DNA of 64,000 bases, taken from Dryococelus australis. Its lineage: Eukaryota; Arthropoda; Insecta; Phasmatodea; Phasmatidae. Where the stretch lies: the NCBI GenBank assembly GCA_029891345.1, contig CM057009.1, forward strand, positions 302,909,466 to 302,973,465, given 5' to 3'. Positions 48,422-60,929 of the stretch are shown here, in pieces (the first letter of the stretch is position 1; every line of letters starts with the position of its first letter). Both the position numbers and the translations under genes were made by a program. A model generated the notes under the pieces. It saw only the letters and a program-made list of their open reading frames with translations. It ran no database searches and was not told the DNA's origin.

Positions 48422-50400
48422 TGATGAATATATTAATATTCACTGCAACCACATTGTGCGCAATATGAAAAATGTGCGAATTTTTTAATTTTTCACTATA
48501 TTCGCAATTGTTGTATGTGTTTACTTGAAGTAAAGTGTATGCCGGTTACCATACACAAATTAGTTTTCTCGGTGTTCTGCATATATGTAAAATACTTATA
48601 ATATTCACCTTGGAAGTAACTGTTTGTTACTGAATATTAAGTAATTTTGAGCTTTGATTAATTCTGTCAGTTTCGTCAACACCAGCAAGAACCAATTGCA
48701 TATGGCACTCACGAGCATTTTTACATATATGCTAGTGTGAGTGTAATGCCCTTTTTGATATTCTTCGCTCTCATGAACACTGTGGTTTCCATACACAATT
48801 ATGAAAAAACCACATATAAAATTTAGTGACCAAGCTAAACAGCTGACTTGCAATAACTCAGTGGGGAAATGTAATCTTACCTAGGCTGCAGCTGTGTAAT
48901 TGCCCGGCGCAGTCATGGGAAGGTAGGCGAACAAACATATTACTATTTGTACCCTCTAGAAAATTTACATTTGACATGAACACCGTTTGTGTATGTACGT
49001 CACAGCAAGGCAAGCAATTGAAAACTCTAATTAAATACATATGTTATGCACTGAGTAGGAAACAGGTAATCTTAACAATACTGCAGAGAAAGCGACATGC
49101 CATAAACACCCTATTGATATGATTCATTAAATTTAACTTTTCATTTCTTTTGTCTTTGCAAAGGTTAGATATAGTAAATAATTAAGAATCCTGATGGCAA
49201 TATAAGCAAAGCTTGAAAGACATAACAGTATACTAACAATGTTAAAAGTAGTCATGCCTAGCCTGCTTGAACACTTTGTCGGTTGCGTATCAAAGCTTGC
49301 CAGTGTCGGAAAATACTTGTTTCAAAAATGAAAAAATGAAATGTTTTCTGTAGCTAATGTTACTTTAAAATTGGTGTGCTTACTAAAGAGTCTAGCTCTG
49401 GAAAAGTCACTCTTATCTCAATTTTTGCAGTGGGCGTAAATGTGCTGGATATTTTCGTACTTATAAAAATCAAAATGGTGTCGCTTGTTTACTGACTCTA
49501 ACGGCCATTGAGCTGATCCAAACCATTAAGAATGTTATATTCAGATGAACATGTCAGATCGCAGCGTAGGACTTAGATTTTAATTCACTTACTGGATTGA
49601 AGGTAGGATGCTCTCACAGGAAAATGTTGTAGCAGGGTAAGGTGATAATACGTGGATCTCAGCTCTACAAGTACGTAGACGGCGTATTCAAGCTAGCTAT
49701 CTCCTGACCACTAAACCTTGCAAATGTGTAACTACTAACTCAAACTCCATTGCTGGTTGCAAGAATTATTTAAAAGTCGGCTCAGGACATGTCTACACAC
49801 CCTAAGTTAATTAAAAATTCTTCCTCTCCGTCTACTTCAGACGGGAGGTCCTGGTATACGTCTGACTTTGTTGGATGCTGCTAGTAAAGAGAGTGTTATG
49901 CTCTGCCGGCTGGTGCTAGCTTAAGGGAACCTAAGGCGCCAGTCAGTAAACAACCAGGTTTAAACCTGAGGGCTAATGGGGATCAAAACTATTTAAACCA
50001 CCCACCTGAATCACTTATAACGGCCTAAATGCTGAAAAAGCAAATAATAAAAGATATTGGAACTGAGATACAATGCAATAATGAATAAAAAGACTTTCAA
50101 AAATGAGATCACACAGAAAATAAATATTGATTATATAAAAATAAAAACATAATGAAAAAATTAACTAACCTATTAAAATTGAACATAATATATTACCACA
50201 ATACAGCTAAGTTTAAAAAAATCCTACGTTTTACCAAAAATAACATTTCTAACAATAAATAAAATTCATAGACAGTTGAAATCATGTAAGTGACATGTGA
50301 AAAATATTACATAAAACCTTACATGACTATGTGTAGCTATAAAACAAGAAAATAATATAGGGTAATTGTATGCATACAATCTAATTTTATGGGTGTTACA
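48422..50400 (-). repeat. Long direct repeat copy 1 (about 1.98 kb), candidate 3' LTR
   Basis: Matches 57494-59468 on the same strand, with roughly 85-90% identity by eye. Both copies start TGATG and end GGGTGTTACA, so on the minus strand they read TGTAACACCC...CATCA, as an LTR would. The block 49428-49770 is much better conserved than the rest. Confidence 0.7.
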
Positions 50401-50859
50401 GAAATGCACCCATAGTTTCAAAGACAGTTTATAACAGAGGAAATGGAATTGAAACCCTCAACAATTGATACCCATGTAAACAGGCATTGTTAACAAAACA
50501 AAGCATCCGGTAACAATGAAATATCTGTATATACACTTCAAATTATTATCTGTCCTTATTCAACTTGTTTCTATTCATATTATAGTTGCAACAAAATGTA
50601 TTAATCATTCTTATGAGGTACAATAACAATTTTATTCACATCAAAACATATAGCAATAGTAAAACATCTGTAGGGACAATCATTTCGTATGGGTTGCGCT
50701 AAGAAAAGTCTCAGATTTTTATTTTTAAGTACTCGGCTACAAACTTTTTTCTTTACTTATTCTGTCTGCGATGTCCGACTGTCACGTGACGCCACCAGGC
50801 GGGCCATGACGGTGCAATATTTCAACTAATAACAGGCCAGCTGCTCCTTGCTTCGGCAC

Positions 50860-51785
50860 CTTTCGTGTCCAATGTTCGTATAGGTTCGTATCTTGTGCGG
50901 GACAAGACAGCGCACGAGCGTGTCGCTCTGCAGTCATCAAACAACCCCAGCACATTCACGCTAGAGCCAACCCGCTTTTTCTCTGTTAGAGCGGCGCAAG
51001 ACACTTCTCTCCCCGCTCTCATTTCAGTCAGGAAAGTAAATATGACACTGGTACATCCTAAACTTTACCAAAAGAGACCAACAGACGTGGCTAGAGGCCT
51101 AATTGCCAAGCCCTCGGCCACACTCGGAACTTCTGTTCCATGCCGTCTGTGGGCCCACACTGCGCCGGAAAACACACAGCGAGTGCATGCATTCAAGCAG
51201 AACAACCACCTAAATGCAGTAACTGCACTGGTACGCACACTGCCACTTCACCGAACTGCCCCAGGTTCCAGGACCTGGTGCAGAAGCGAAAAGCTGCCTT
51301 CACAAAATCATAACTTTCAAAACCACCTGCCCTACCAGGAACCTGGCCAGCCACTCTACTGCCAGAACAACTCAACCAGGCTTCTCCTACGCGCAGGCAC
51401 TCAGACAGGCCCCGCACAAACAAACCACTACATCTCTTAATAAAACACAAGCTGCATTCCCACCTCATCACTTCCTGCAAAGTTCGCTGGGAAGGAATGA
51501 AGGACGCGCTGCATGAACTCCGTGAACTCATGGAGTTTTTGCGAGCGTGTGACATTCAGTCCCTCCTGGCGCACTTTCGCCCGTACATCTCTGCTGCCAA
51601 AACACCTCTCCGACAAGCAAGAAAAGAGCATGCTTATCCTGGAAGCTATGACATCGTACATAGTGCCCTAATCGAGCTACTTGACGTGCAAATTTTTTTC
51701 CCACTCCTCCCAACTGTACTGGAACGACTGCGAATAACATTTTCACTCGTACGACACTCGCCGAGTGACACACACGAATTTTAAT
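50860..51785 (+). pseudogene. Jockey-like LINE ORF1 remnant with zinc knuckles
   Basis: In the frame through about 51090-51300 the protein reads 'NCQALGHTRNFC', 'HCAGKHTASAC' and 'CSNCTGTHTATSPNCPRF'. This is the triple CCHC arrangement of insect Jockey-type ORF1, ending in 'FQDLVQKRKAAF'. A Leu-rich tail follows at about 51490-51690 ('LRELMEFLRACDIQSLLAHF'). ORF1 of these elements binds the element RNA. The upstream part (50865-51080) lies in another frame and keeps only a 'LEPTR' phrase, so the gene is frameshifted. An overlapping 191-codon frame at 50865-51440 is in the wrong phase over the knuckles and is mostly chance. Confidence 0.65.
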
Positions 51786-52329
51786 ACTTAATTCAACTGA
51801 TCACAGCACCTAGTTCTGATCAAATTAAACTACAATTAACTGCCTTCTGCAAGAGAAATAATATTTTATTATTAAACTCAGCTCTTAAATAAATATTACT
51901 GGCCATATTTCAATTAATTAACTTTTTAAATGAATTAAATTCAATTAAAATCACTTGCAAACAGTACTGAACAGCACTAAAAATTCCAAGTTTTTCAACT
52001 ATTGCTTTAACGCATTAAACGGACAGCTAGAGAAATATAAAGTTTTTTGGCATCTTTTTAATACAAAATTTTTACGAAATTCCTTTATTTACAACACATA
52101 ATATTATACTTTAATTTTCCCGATGAAATATAAAAGCTGTTCGGGGTGAATTACGACAGTGCTGCCATCTCTTGGACAACTCCGTAAGCTCCGCCCCACC
52201 AAGTTCTCTCGGCCAATCAGAGCACTCTGGCCAAGTTACAGACCAACTTCACTCACGCGACGCGTTTTCCTGGCTCTGCTCTCGAATTTTACCGATTTGA
52301 TACTTAAACAACATTGAATTATATTCAAA

Positions 52330-52720
52330 ACGACTCTTAAAATGTTATTTTACGCCTTCAGCGCTCATATACAGTACGAATTCATCAAAATTGAGCCCCG
52401 AAACTGGCCGGAATTCTCCGATCGGTCCGGGACGAAAATCGCCCACCTTTCACAAAACTATTCTGCGCTAGAATCGCGCCTGCCAAATAAATGCCTCAGA
52501 TTGGCTGCTCATGCACCACGCTATATACCCATCATAAACTTGCATGCGGAACTGAAACAAGAACTGCTGCAAGATGTAATTCTCAAGCAGGACCAAGCCT
52601 TTTATAAATCTCTCAACGAACATGCCAATACTCATCACTGTCACAGGAGACTATGATATCGATGAGACCCAAAGCTATAAGAGACCTAAGTCACTTCTAG
52701 CCCACAGACCCTCTTAGCCC
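52330..52720 (+). pseudogene. Jockey-like LINE ORF2 C-terminal remnant
   Basis: The segment 'LPNKCLRLAAHAPRYIPIINLHAELKQELLQDVILKQDQAFYKSLNEH' at about 52470-52620 follows the end of Jockey ORF2 ('LQVVQNKALRLATGAPRYTRN..LH.DL..') after the reverse transcriptase. 'YKRPKSLLAHRP' near 52670-52705 fits the usual end. The endonuclease and reverse transcriptase are missing between ORF1 and this piece (a large internal deletion). Same strand as the ORF1 remnant. Confidence 0.65.
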
Positions 52721-52729
52721 TGCGTCTAA

Positions 52730-55700
52730 CACACTGCTTTGCCAATCAATATAGACCCTACGCAGCCTTTTAAATATTAACAGTAGTTTAACCTGAGCAA
52801 CCCCGAAGGGACAGCTCAGCCTAGCTGAATTAAGTCATAATACTTTTAAAAAAACTAAGGATATTGTAGGTTAACATAGACTTAACCTCTAATGCCAGCC
52901 AGTTGCTAGTATTCTTGGCCCTGCGCTGCAGCTGATTCCAAGGCCACCTCTGCCGAAAGGTAGAGGTTTGTAGCGTCATGTGGTTCGATGCTTCAATTGG
53001 TGAGAGACCTCCCCGTAATTATAAGTATTTTCTCCCCCCCCCCCTCCCCTTCATCACTTAGCAAAACTCAGTACACTTACAGCATACGGCCGTATATGTT
53101 CTGTCACAGCCTATGGTTACAGAGATTGGCTGCTGTGAGGTAGCACAGCAATATTTTAGATTAATATGTCCCCGAGGACATATGCTACTATAGGCTATAT
53201 TTAGGATATTATTATAGGTAAATTAGGCTAGGTGAATATGTCTTTTCATCCACAGGTCCTTACCGTCTTTTAATGTTCTAGTAAAAACCAGTAAGAACCA
53301 GCCCTGCTGGCACTTACTGGCAGCTCACTTACTCTCCTTTAGTTTTCAGGTTCATGGAAGAGATCGGGGAGAAGAGGCCCAATAGCGTCACTTCTCCCAC
53401 CAGAGAGGCGCCCAAACACCTCTCTGGTTACTGCCGGCATAAAATCAAAATAAACAAAGCTCCCGGCCCCTCTCTACTAGTATTTCCAACCCTATTAACT
53501 AAGAGCATGTTTTCCATACACTCTGTCTCCTGTAGCATTCTATTTTATTTAATTTAATTTAATGCATGCTATTATTTTTTAATTTTTACTTCTCTGTCGC
53601 AAAGGTTTTTACGTCTCTCTTGACGGGTTTTCCTTGCTCTTCTTAGTTAAGACTAGCTCTAAGTACACTTAGGGAGGTAGTCATGGCCTCAAAGTGCAGG
53701 CCATGGCTGCCCAATCCCTCTTTGCCGCGATGCATGTCTCCTTGCATGATTTATTCTAGTAGGCGTAAGGGGTTAGCCCTGAGAAGCAATAACATCCCGT
53801 CCTACCTTCGGGCCTTAACTTCACATAACACTTAGAACAAGGTAGTTTAGAAAAAAAAGTGTCGCTCCTGCTATTCCTCGCGTAGACTCCGACCTTCTCA
53901 GATGTTTACATCATATTCCTACCCCTTCGTCGCTCGACGCAGTACACTCAGTAACGCAGTATACACAACTATCATTAATCACTCAATCTTATTATTACAT
54001 AAATTTACTTCATTTTATTAAATTCTCGCCACTACAAAAACACATGGTATTCACTTCTACGAAATTTTAATTCACAACCAGCACAAAATACAATAATTAA
54101 TTAATTAATTACCTACGCCACTCCAATCACGGGAAAAAACTTTTTAACCGTTTAATATAAATTCTTTTCGCTTTAAATTCCGTTTATTCTCACTTTACTG
54201 TCGCTAGCCCTCTTACATGGGGGTTAGCGACAGCCTTCAAAGCTCTGAATTTTAAAATTTTGCGCCGATTAAATTAATTTTTTAATTTAACTTCACCACC
54301 TACCTTTACCCCGTAAAGGCAGGGGAAAGGCAGGCAAAACTCTGTTTTGAAAACAGCTCCCAGGCGCTACCCCGGGAACCATGTGCAATAATGTGTGCCT
54401 TGCAGCATTAAATATTTTTGATGGGTGTGGAGGGGGAGGGGGTTAGCTTCTCCTCCACAACTTAAATGACAACCGTCTGGGTGGCCAAGGTCCCTCACAA
54501 GGGATCGATCCACCCCCGCGCCGAGGGAGTAGCGTCCCAGTGATATAAAATGGCGGTGGCTCGGCAGTCAGGCGAGAACGTGCGGTCGACACGCCACGCG
54601 TGTCTCGGTTCCTTTGGCACTTTGAGAACTCGGCGTCAATGCGCCAGTGTGGAAACTTTCCGCTACCACACAATCTTCTGCACGCTGTAACCTGGATGAA
54701 CTGTTAATGCAGTGAAACATTTACCTCGATCGTCCATATGCTGTTGAGGTGCGTTTCACTTCCAGCCTTTAGTGTACACGTCTATTCCGTTCAATTGCTA
54801 GTTGATTGCACTCTCACCGTCGTCTTACTCACCCCAAAAAATGCGAGTCCATCACACACGAAGACTGGAGTCTGCACACTAACACTTACAACGCAGTCAC
54901 TTTTGCTTTACGGCTAGCTAGGCACATGATGTGATCTTTAACCTTCCTTTAGCATTGTCTGAAGAACAATGCTATGGTTAGACAAACAAACAACACTATT
55001 CTTTACACGTTACACTCTTACCAACTCTGAGAACAATGAGAAAGAAACATCAACAAATATAACACTGCATAACAAGTTCTGAAAGCAAAACTTATCACTA
55101 ACTATGTACAACAAAGCAGACTGCCGAGGAGACTGGCTTCTACGAAGCTGAAGTAAGCAACCAAATGTAAACAATCATAAAATTTACAACGCTGCTCTAA
55201 TATATTATTTCAAAGAAGACACTATCCCACAACAGGATACGCACTGGAATATCTGGAATTACGATAAGTAAAAGTTTAATCAGTGTTTATATGAGTTATT
55301 AAAAGAGATATTTCTTTGCGTAGAATCTGGACGTGCCCGTCTGCTCTTGTTACAGGTCCACATTCATGGCTGATCGCTGGATTCGCAGTGAATTTACGAA
55401 AGGTTACGTTCCCCTAGTAGGCAATGTAGGGCAGTAGGCGACTCTCATCTGCCCTTTTGACGTGTAGTTCATTTAAGTACTTCCTGGCTATGCTTGATCT
55501 CTTACGCACTCTCTAACAGTAGCAATCAATAGGCGTAGCATTTTTTTCACGGTACTCAGCACCGGGAAAAAATTAATTAATTAAATTAATTTGGGGAGGC
55601 TCTTCAAACATTAGAAATGTGGCATGTCCAAGGGCATCTCATCGTACATCCTGAGCGCTTCACGTAGAAAAAAAATCCTCTACTTTACTTCACATAGTTA

Positions 55701-55880
55701 TAGAGCCGTAAAATCACCGTCATACAGATGCACTTCTATCTTCCTTACTAGACGTTGCTATTCTGTGCTCTCGTGGGTCTCGCAGTTTCGCTGGGATGGT
55801 AAACACATAGCAAAAGTTAGGTTATATCTTCCTACAATACTATCAGTGCCTGGCACGACCAGTTCGTAACAATTTGTGTA
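52730..55880. other. 3 kb without a supported gene
   Basis: This probably starts with the 3' untranslated end of the LINE. A C run lies at about 53033-53048. A short frame at 53354-53557 contains 'KIKINKAPGPS', faintly like a LINE reverse transcriptase block, but the rest does not support it. A GC-richer patch at about 54470-54660 has a TATA-like TGATATAAAATGG. I see nothing else. Confidence 0.4.
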
Positions 55881-55883
55881 AAT

Positions 55884-56230
55884 TTATAGCTTTACTTCAT
55901 ACTTGCCTTCGTATAAAGGAAGAAGTTTCGCGGCGATAAAATCACAATGTATACTCAAAGGATTTTTTCGCGCCAGTACCAGCTTACTTGGTAACAACGT
56001 ATTAATTTTAGACTTTTTAGTGCTTCTTACTCTTCTATTACCTGCGTTATGCAGTCTCCGGCTTACAATTGTTGTCAATCCCTCACATATCTCTTGTGCG
56101 TTTAAGGGTATTTCGGCAAAAATCCTCGGAATATCTGGTAATAATTCTGGGTCGAAAATCGCCGATCATTTCCCAGTAATCTCCTCCCAAGGAGTATCAC
56201 TTTTACGACATGCAATGTGTGATTGATGTG
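55884..56230 (-). pseudogene. Gypsy integrase C-terminal relic
   Basis: On the minus strand the segment includes 'PDIPRIFAEIPLNAQEIC' and then 'KLVLARKNPLSIHCDFIAAK' running into 'LLPLYEGKYEV'. This is the beta-barrel end of Gypsy integrases ('LVLVRKHPLS...AAKLLPLYEGPY'). No integrase core is visible upstream. Confidence 0.75.
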
Positions 56231-56849
56231 AAAAGGTGCCAAGGTTTAATTTCACTTTTCGCCATGCGAAACGATTTTCTCTCGCAACGTTTTTGCATGT
56301 AGCCGTGTGCAAAACATAGCAAAACTTCAGCTTACTACGGTGCCATGCAAACCGAATTTCCTCTGTGTCATTCTTGTGTTTTGCTGTGCGGAAACCTTGT
56401 CAAAGTATGAGCTTTAATTTGTTCCACACAGGACAGTGTTTTGTCACGTCGTGTTTACAACCAGCAGCGCGATGACAGCGATAGCTTTATAGCTTCCTCT
56501 TGTGTCATATGCGGCGTTTTTTCTCTTGTCTTATTTACTTGAACAGCTGTGCGATATTCGCGACAACTTCTGTATTTTCTCCTGGGCCATTCAAACTGAC
56601 TTTCACGTGTTCTGTTTCTTTTATTTTCCCCTACCTTCGTGTGTCTTAGCGGCCGTCCTCTTTTTAACTTGGCGATTATCATTCACGTACTTTGCAATGA
56701 ATATGTGGTTAGTTCTGCAGCAGAATTTTCCGTTCTTACTTGCTCATCCAGCTCTCTTGGCGGACCAATCAGCGGTGCAGGCGCCTCGCTTTCTTCATTC
56801 GAGTAGCTGGCGGTGGTTTAGAAATTCTCCGCGGGGCTATTACATTCTG

Positions 56850-57381
56850 TGTTTTGCTCTGGAGTAGCAGCAATTTCAGGCCTATTGTTTTCTTGCTGCG
56901 GGGTCTCGAGATTTAGATGCCTCTGCAACCTCAATTCCTTGCACTTCAGCCTTGTTAGTGGGACTTACAGGATCTATCACAACTGCTTTCGTGCTCCATT
57001 TCATCACCTTTGCCGTATCAATTATCATTTTTCACGTTTGTACGTTATTTCATGCAAGTGCATTTGCACATTTTGCATTTGTGCGCTATGTTCCTGCGAC
57101 TGCGTTTACAAATGTATTTGCATGGTTCACATAGCTTGTAATAACATATCAAACCCTTGCGTTATATCCATCTGACATGTAACATTCGCCGCTGCTACTG
57201 CATGTGGCTGTTGTTCTGTGTTTGCTGTAGTGTCTGACACAGATGCAGTGTTATCAACCTGGCTGGTCAGAGTCATTTCCTGTCTAACTTCTGATGTTTC
57301 CTCCATTTCAATAATATACTGCAAAGTTCTGTAGTCTATAAGTGTAAGTGGCCGTAGATCGTACTCATTTACTGGATACAC
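56850..57381 (-). pseudogene. Gypsy gag-like N-terminal relic
   Basis: The minus-strand stretch starts with an acidic, polar segment (57127-57381: 'RTLQYIIEMEETSEVRQEM', 'QGFDMLLQAM') and continues into Gln/His-rich helical sequence ('QSQEHSAQMQNVQMHLHEI'). This is the composition of coiled-coil gag starts in insect Gypsy elements. Its position just inside the right long repeat supports the reading. No CCHC knuckle seen. Confidence 0.45.
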
Positions 57382-57493
57382 ACTTTCCTGCCAGCATTAT
57401 TCGGCCACCACGTTGTCACCGATGTGATATGTAAATGATGCTGTGTAGAACACAGGCTAGGCCTCCATGTTGGTACAGCCAATAAATATTTAT

Positions 57494-59468
57494 TGATGTA
57501 TATTGCAGGTATGCGAATATCTACTGCCACCACGTTGTGTGCTATATAGAAAATATGTGATAATTTAATTTTTCACTATATTCACAATTGTTGTATGTGT
57601 TTACTTGCAGTCAAGTGTATGCCGGTAACCATTCAAAGATTAGATTGCTGGGTGTTCTCCATATATTTTTAACACTTAAAATATTTAGCTTGTAAATAAC
57701 TATTTGCTGAGATCACTGTTTACTAATTATATTTAGTAATTTTGAGCTTTGATTTATTCTGTCGGTTTCATCAACACCAGCCAGGACTAATTGCATATGG
57801 CACTCTCGGGCATTTTTTCATATATGTTAGTGTCAGTGTAATGCACTTTTTGATATTCTTCACTCTCATGATCACAACACACATAAAATTTAGAGTGACC
57901 AAGCTGCACAGCTGAGTTGCAATAACTCAGTGGGAAAATGAAATCTTACCTAGGCTGCAGCTGTATAATTGCCCGGTGCAGTCCTGGAAAGGTAGGTGAA
58001 CAGACTTATTATTATTGGCACCCTTTTGAAAATTAACATTTGACACGTACACCATTTGTGCATGTACGTCACAGCAAGGCAGGCAATTGAAAACTCTAAT
58101 TAAAAACATATATTATGCACTGAGTAGGAAATAGGTAATATTAACAATACATCAGAGAAAACTACTTGCCAGATACACTTTGTTGAAATGATTCATTTAT
58201 TTAACTTTTCATTTCTTCGTCTTTGTAGTGGTTTGACATAAGAAATAATATAACTCCTGATGGCAATATAAGCAAACCTTGAAAGACCAGTGTACTAACA
58301 ATATTAAAAGTAGTCATGCCTAGCCTGTTTGAACCCTTTGACGGTTGCATATCAAAGTTTGGCAGTGTCTGAAAATACTTGTTTCTAATATGAAAGATTA
58401 AACTGTTTTCCGTAACTAATGTTACTTTAAAATTGGCGTGCTTACAAAAAACTCTAACTCTGATAAAAGTCACTCATATTTCAAGTTTTGCAGTGGGCGT
58501 AAATGTGCTGGATATTTTCGTACTTATAAAAATCAAAATGGTGTCGCTTGTTTACTGACTCTAACGGCCATTGAGCTGATCCAAACCATTAAGAATGTTA
58601 TATTCAGATGAGAGTGTCAGATTGCAGCGTAGGAATTATCTTTTAGTTCACCAACTGGATTGAAGGTAGGATGCTCTCACAGGAAAATGTTGTAGCAGGG
58701 TAAGGTGATAATACGTGGAGCTCAGCTCTACAAGTACGTAGACGGCGTATTCAAGCTAGCTATCTCCTGACCACTAAACCTTGCAAATGGGTAACTACTA
58801 ACTCAAACTCCATTGCTGGTTGCAAAAATTATTTAAAAGTTGGTTCAGGGAAACTTCTACATATCCTAAAACTAATTAACAACCCTTCCTCTCCGTCCCT
58901 TTAAGATGGGAGGTCCTGGTATACGTCTGACTTGGTTGGATGCTGCTAGCAAAGAGAGCTTTACGTTCTGCCGGCTGGCGCTAGCTTAAGGGGACCTATG
59001 CGCCAGCCAATCAACAAACAGGGTTTATACTTGAGGGCCAACGGCGATCAAAACTATTTAAACCACCCACTTGAACCACTTATAACGGCGTAAATGATGA
59101 AATACCAAAGCATACGTGATTCCGGAACTGAGATACAATAAAACAAATATAAACACTTACAAAAATGAGATCACATCAAAAATAAATATTAATTATACTA
59201 AAATAAATATACAATTAAATAATAAACTAGCCTATCCAAATTAAACATAAAATATTGCCACCATACATCGAAGTTTTAAAAAGCCTACGTGTTAAGAAAA
59301 ATTAGATTATAAAAAATAACTAAAATTTACTTGGACAGTTGCTATCATATAAGTGACATTATGAGAAAAATATTACATAAAATCTTACATGACAATATGT
59401 GTAGGGATAAAACAAGAAAATGATTTAGGGTAATTGTATGCATTTGACCCAGTTTTATGGGTGTTACA
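57494..59468 (-). repeat. Long direct repeat copy 2 (about 1.975 kb), candidate 5' LTR
   Basis: Partner of 48422-50400, with the same start (TGATG) and end (GGGTGTTACA). The block at about 58490-58840 is nearly identical in both copies. Confidence 0.7.
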
Positions 59469-59469
59469 T

Positions 59470-60490
59470 CCTTCAGTATCCTGCAGCCTGGTGTACTATC
59501 GCAGAAGTTACTCATTGTACTCGAATGTATTCGTGACGAGATCGTTACTGTCGTCGTCGTTAGGCGATAGATACTGGTTGTGGCAATGTCTGATTATATC
59601 TACGAATCGACTGGTATGAATTTCCACCGGTCATCCTCAACATATCTTTGGCCATGTACCACAGTAAATGAATGATGATGCAAATAAAAACAAGCGCTAG
59701 AATTGCACGGATGTATGTGCTTATTTTTTCCTGTAGTTTTAAAATTAAAGCTCTCTTATGGTACATGTCTTATTTATTTGTATTGAAAAATATACTGGTT
59801 CTACAAAATTTTTGCTACCATGCTCGATGGATTGGCAGTAGAAGAAAAAAGGAAGGCTTGACTTGTAAGGGCATCGGGGATCGGAGTCGGAGTTGGGGGA
59901 GCTGCCATGTTGTTACGTCACCCGACCGCCATATTGAATGTAATTCACTTTGACCAATTACCTTGACCTTGGCGATGAGGACCTTTGACACCAAAAAACC
60001 TAAAAAAAAAAAAACCTTAAAAATTCGAAAAAATTCGAAAGAATGTATTATTAAAAATTATAAAAAATTGTTTAACAAATATAAAAAAATATTAAAAGGG
60101 TCCTCAGAAAATGTCATTTTTTTCCCAGACAGGTGACAGGGATCAGCGACTCTGGTGACCTTGGAGCCAGGTGACCGGGATCATTGTCTCAGGACCTATG
60201 ATTTTTCACCTTTCACCTTGACCTTTAACCCTAGAACATACAAAAATCAATCAAAAAATTAAAAATTCACAAAAAAATAAAAAACACAACATTTAATATA
60301 TATATATAATTATTTTTAAAAGTCTTTAAAAGCTTATATTTATATTTGAAAACTTACTTTTACGAAGTTCCCCCCAGTACAACCATTAGTCACATTTGTT
60401 CCATCCCCAGCAGACGACTGACTCTCTCACCCCCACTCCCCTCACCTATACTCATTCCACCATCTTGATTTTTTCGTTCGTCATTTGTTC
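59470..60490. other. AT-rich DNA with CCTTGACC-type words
   Basis: No gene recognised. Words such as GACCTTGACCTT and GGTGACCGGGATCA recur at about 59952, 60130-60180 and 60215, suggesting old satellite DNA related to the block at 60625-60920. Confidence 0.4.
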
Positions 60491-60493
60491 ATA

Positions 60494-60607
60494 CACCATC
60501 TTGGTAGGCAACCGCCATATTGGTAGGCGGCTGTCATCTTGGTAGGTGACGACTATCTTGGTAGGAGACCACAATTTTGATAGGCAACCACCATCTTGGT
60601 AGACATC
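60494..60607. repeat. 19-bp minisatellite, six units
   Basis: Exactly 19-bp units of the type CACCATCTTGGTAGGCAAC start at 60494, 60513, 60532, 60551, 60570 and 60589. Confidence 0.95.
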
Positions 60608-60624
60608 ACCCATCCGCCATATTG

Positions 60625-60925
60625 GAAGTCAATGACAACGACCTTGACCCCACGACATTGAATGACCTTCAAAACAAACACTCGAGAAAAATGCATAAAA
60701 GTCAACAAGCATATTACATTATAGACTACCACTCACTGCCACGTTACATGCAGACTACCTCAACCTTGATCCCATGACCTTTAAAACAAAATTCGGGGAA
60801 AAAATACATGAAAGTCAGCAAGCATAATACATTTCAGACTAGTACAACTATATTAGTTGCAGACTACATTTACTTTGACCCCATGGCCCTGAATGGCCTT
60901 TAAAACAAAATCTCGAGAATAAATT
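60625..60925. repeat. Tandem repeat, units of about 110-135 bp (about three)
   Basis: Units carry ACCTTGACCCCA, TGACCTTCAAAACAAA or TGACCTTTAAAACAAA, then GAGAAAAATGCATAAAAGTC and CAAGCAT. They start at about 60639, 60763 and 60876. Confidence 0.8.
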
Positions 60926-60929
60926 CGGA

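Larger units (their letters stand above)
48422..59468 (-). mobile_element. Probable Gypsy element with 2-kb LTRs, nested LINE inside
   Basis: Two direct repeats of about 1.98 kb enclose minus-strand Gypsy remains: a gag-like N-terminal region at about 56900-57381, starting about 110 bp inside the right repeat, and an integrase C-terminal region at 55884-56230. Protease, reverse transcriptase and the integrase core are not visible. A plus-strand Jockey-like LINE (about 50860-52720) lies between the left repeat and the Gypsy remains. No target duplication or convincing polypurine tract was seen, so the unity of the element is inferred. Old and broken. Confidence 0.5.

Noticed and set aside
50865-51440. 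191-codon plus-strand frame taken as a gene
   Set aside because: The recognisable LINE zinc knuckles in the same DNA lie in a different frame, so this long frame is mostly out of phase with the real former coding sequence.
53354-53557. LINE reverse transcriptase block 'KIKINKAPGPS'
   Set aside because: Only a few residues match and no neighbouring block is found, so chance is likely.
54470-54540. SINE or tRNA-like B-box on the minus strand (GGTGGATCGATCCC)
   Set aside because: No matching A-box at the right distance and no target duplication.
48422-59468. Simple segmental duplication of host DNA for the 2-kb repeats
   Set aside because: Not excluded, but the TG...CA ends and the Gypsy remains placed just inside the right copy make an LTR reading better. 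Kept at moderate confidence.
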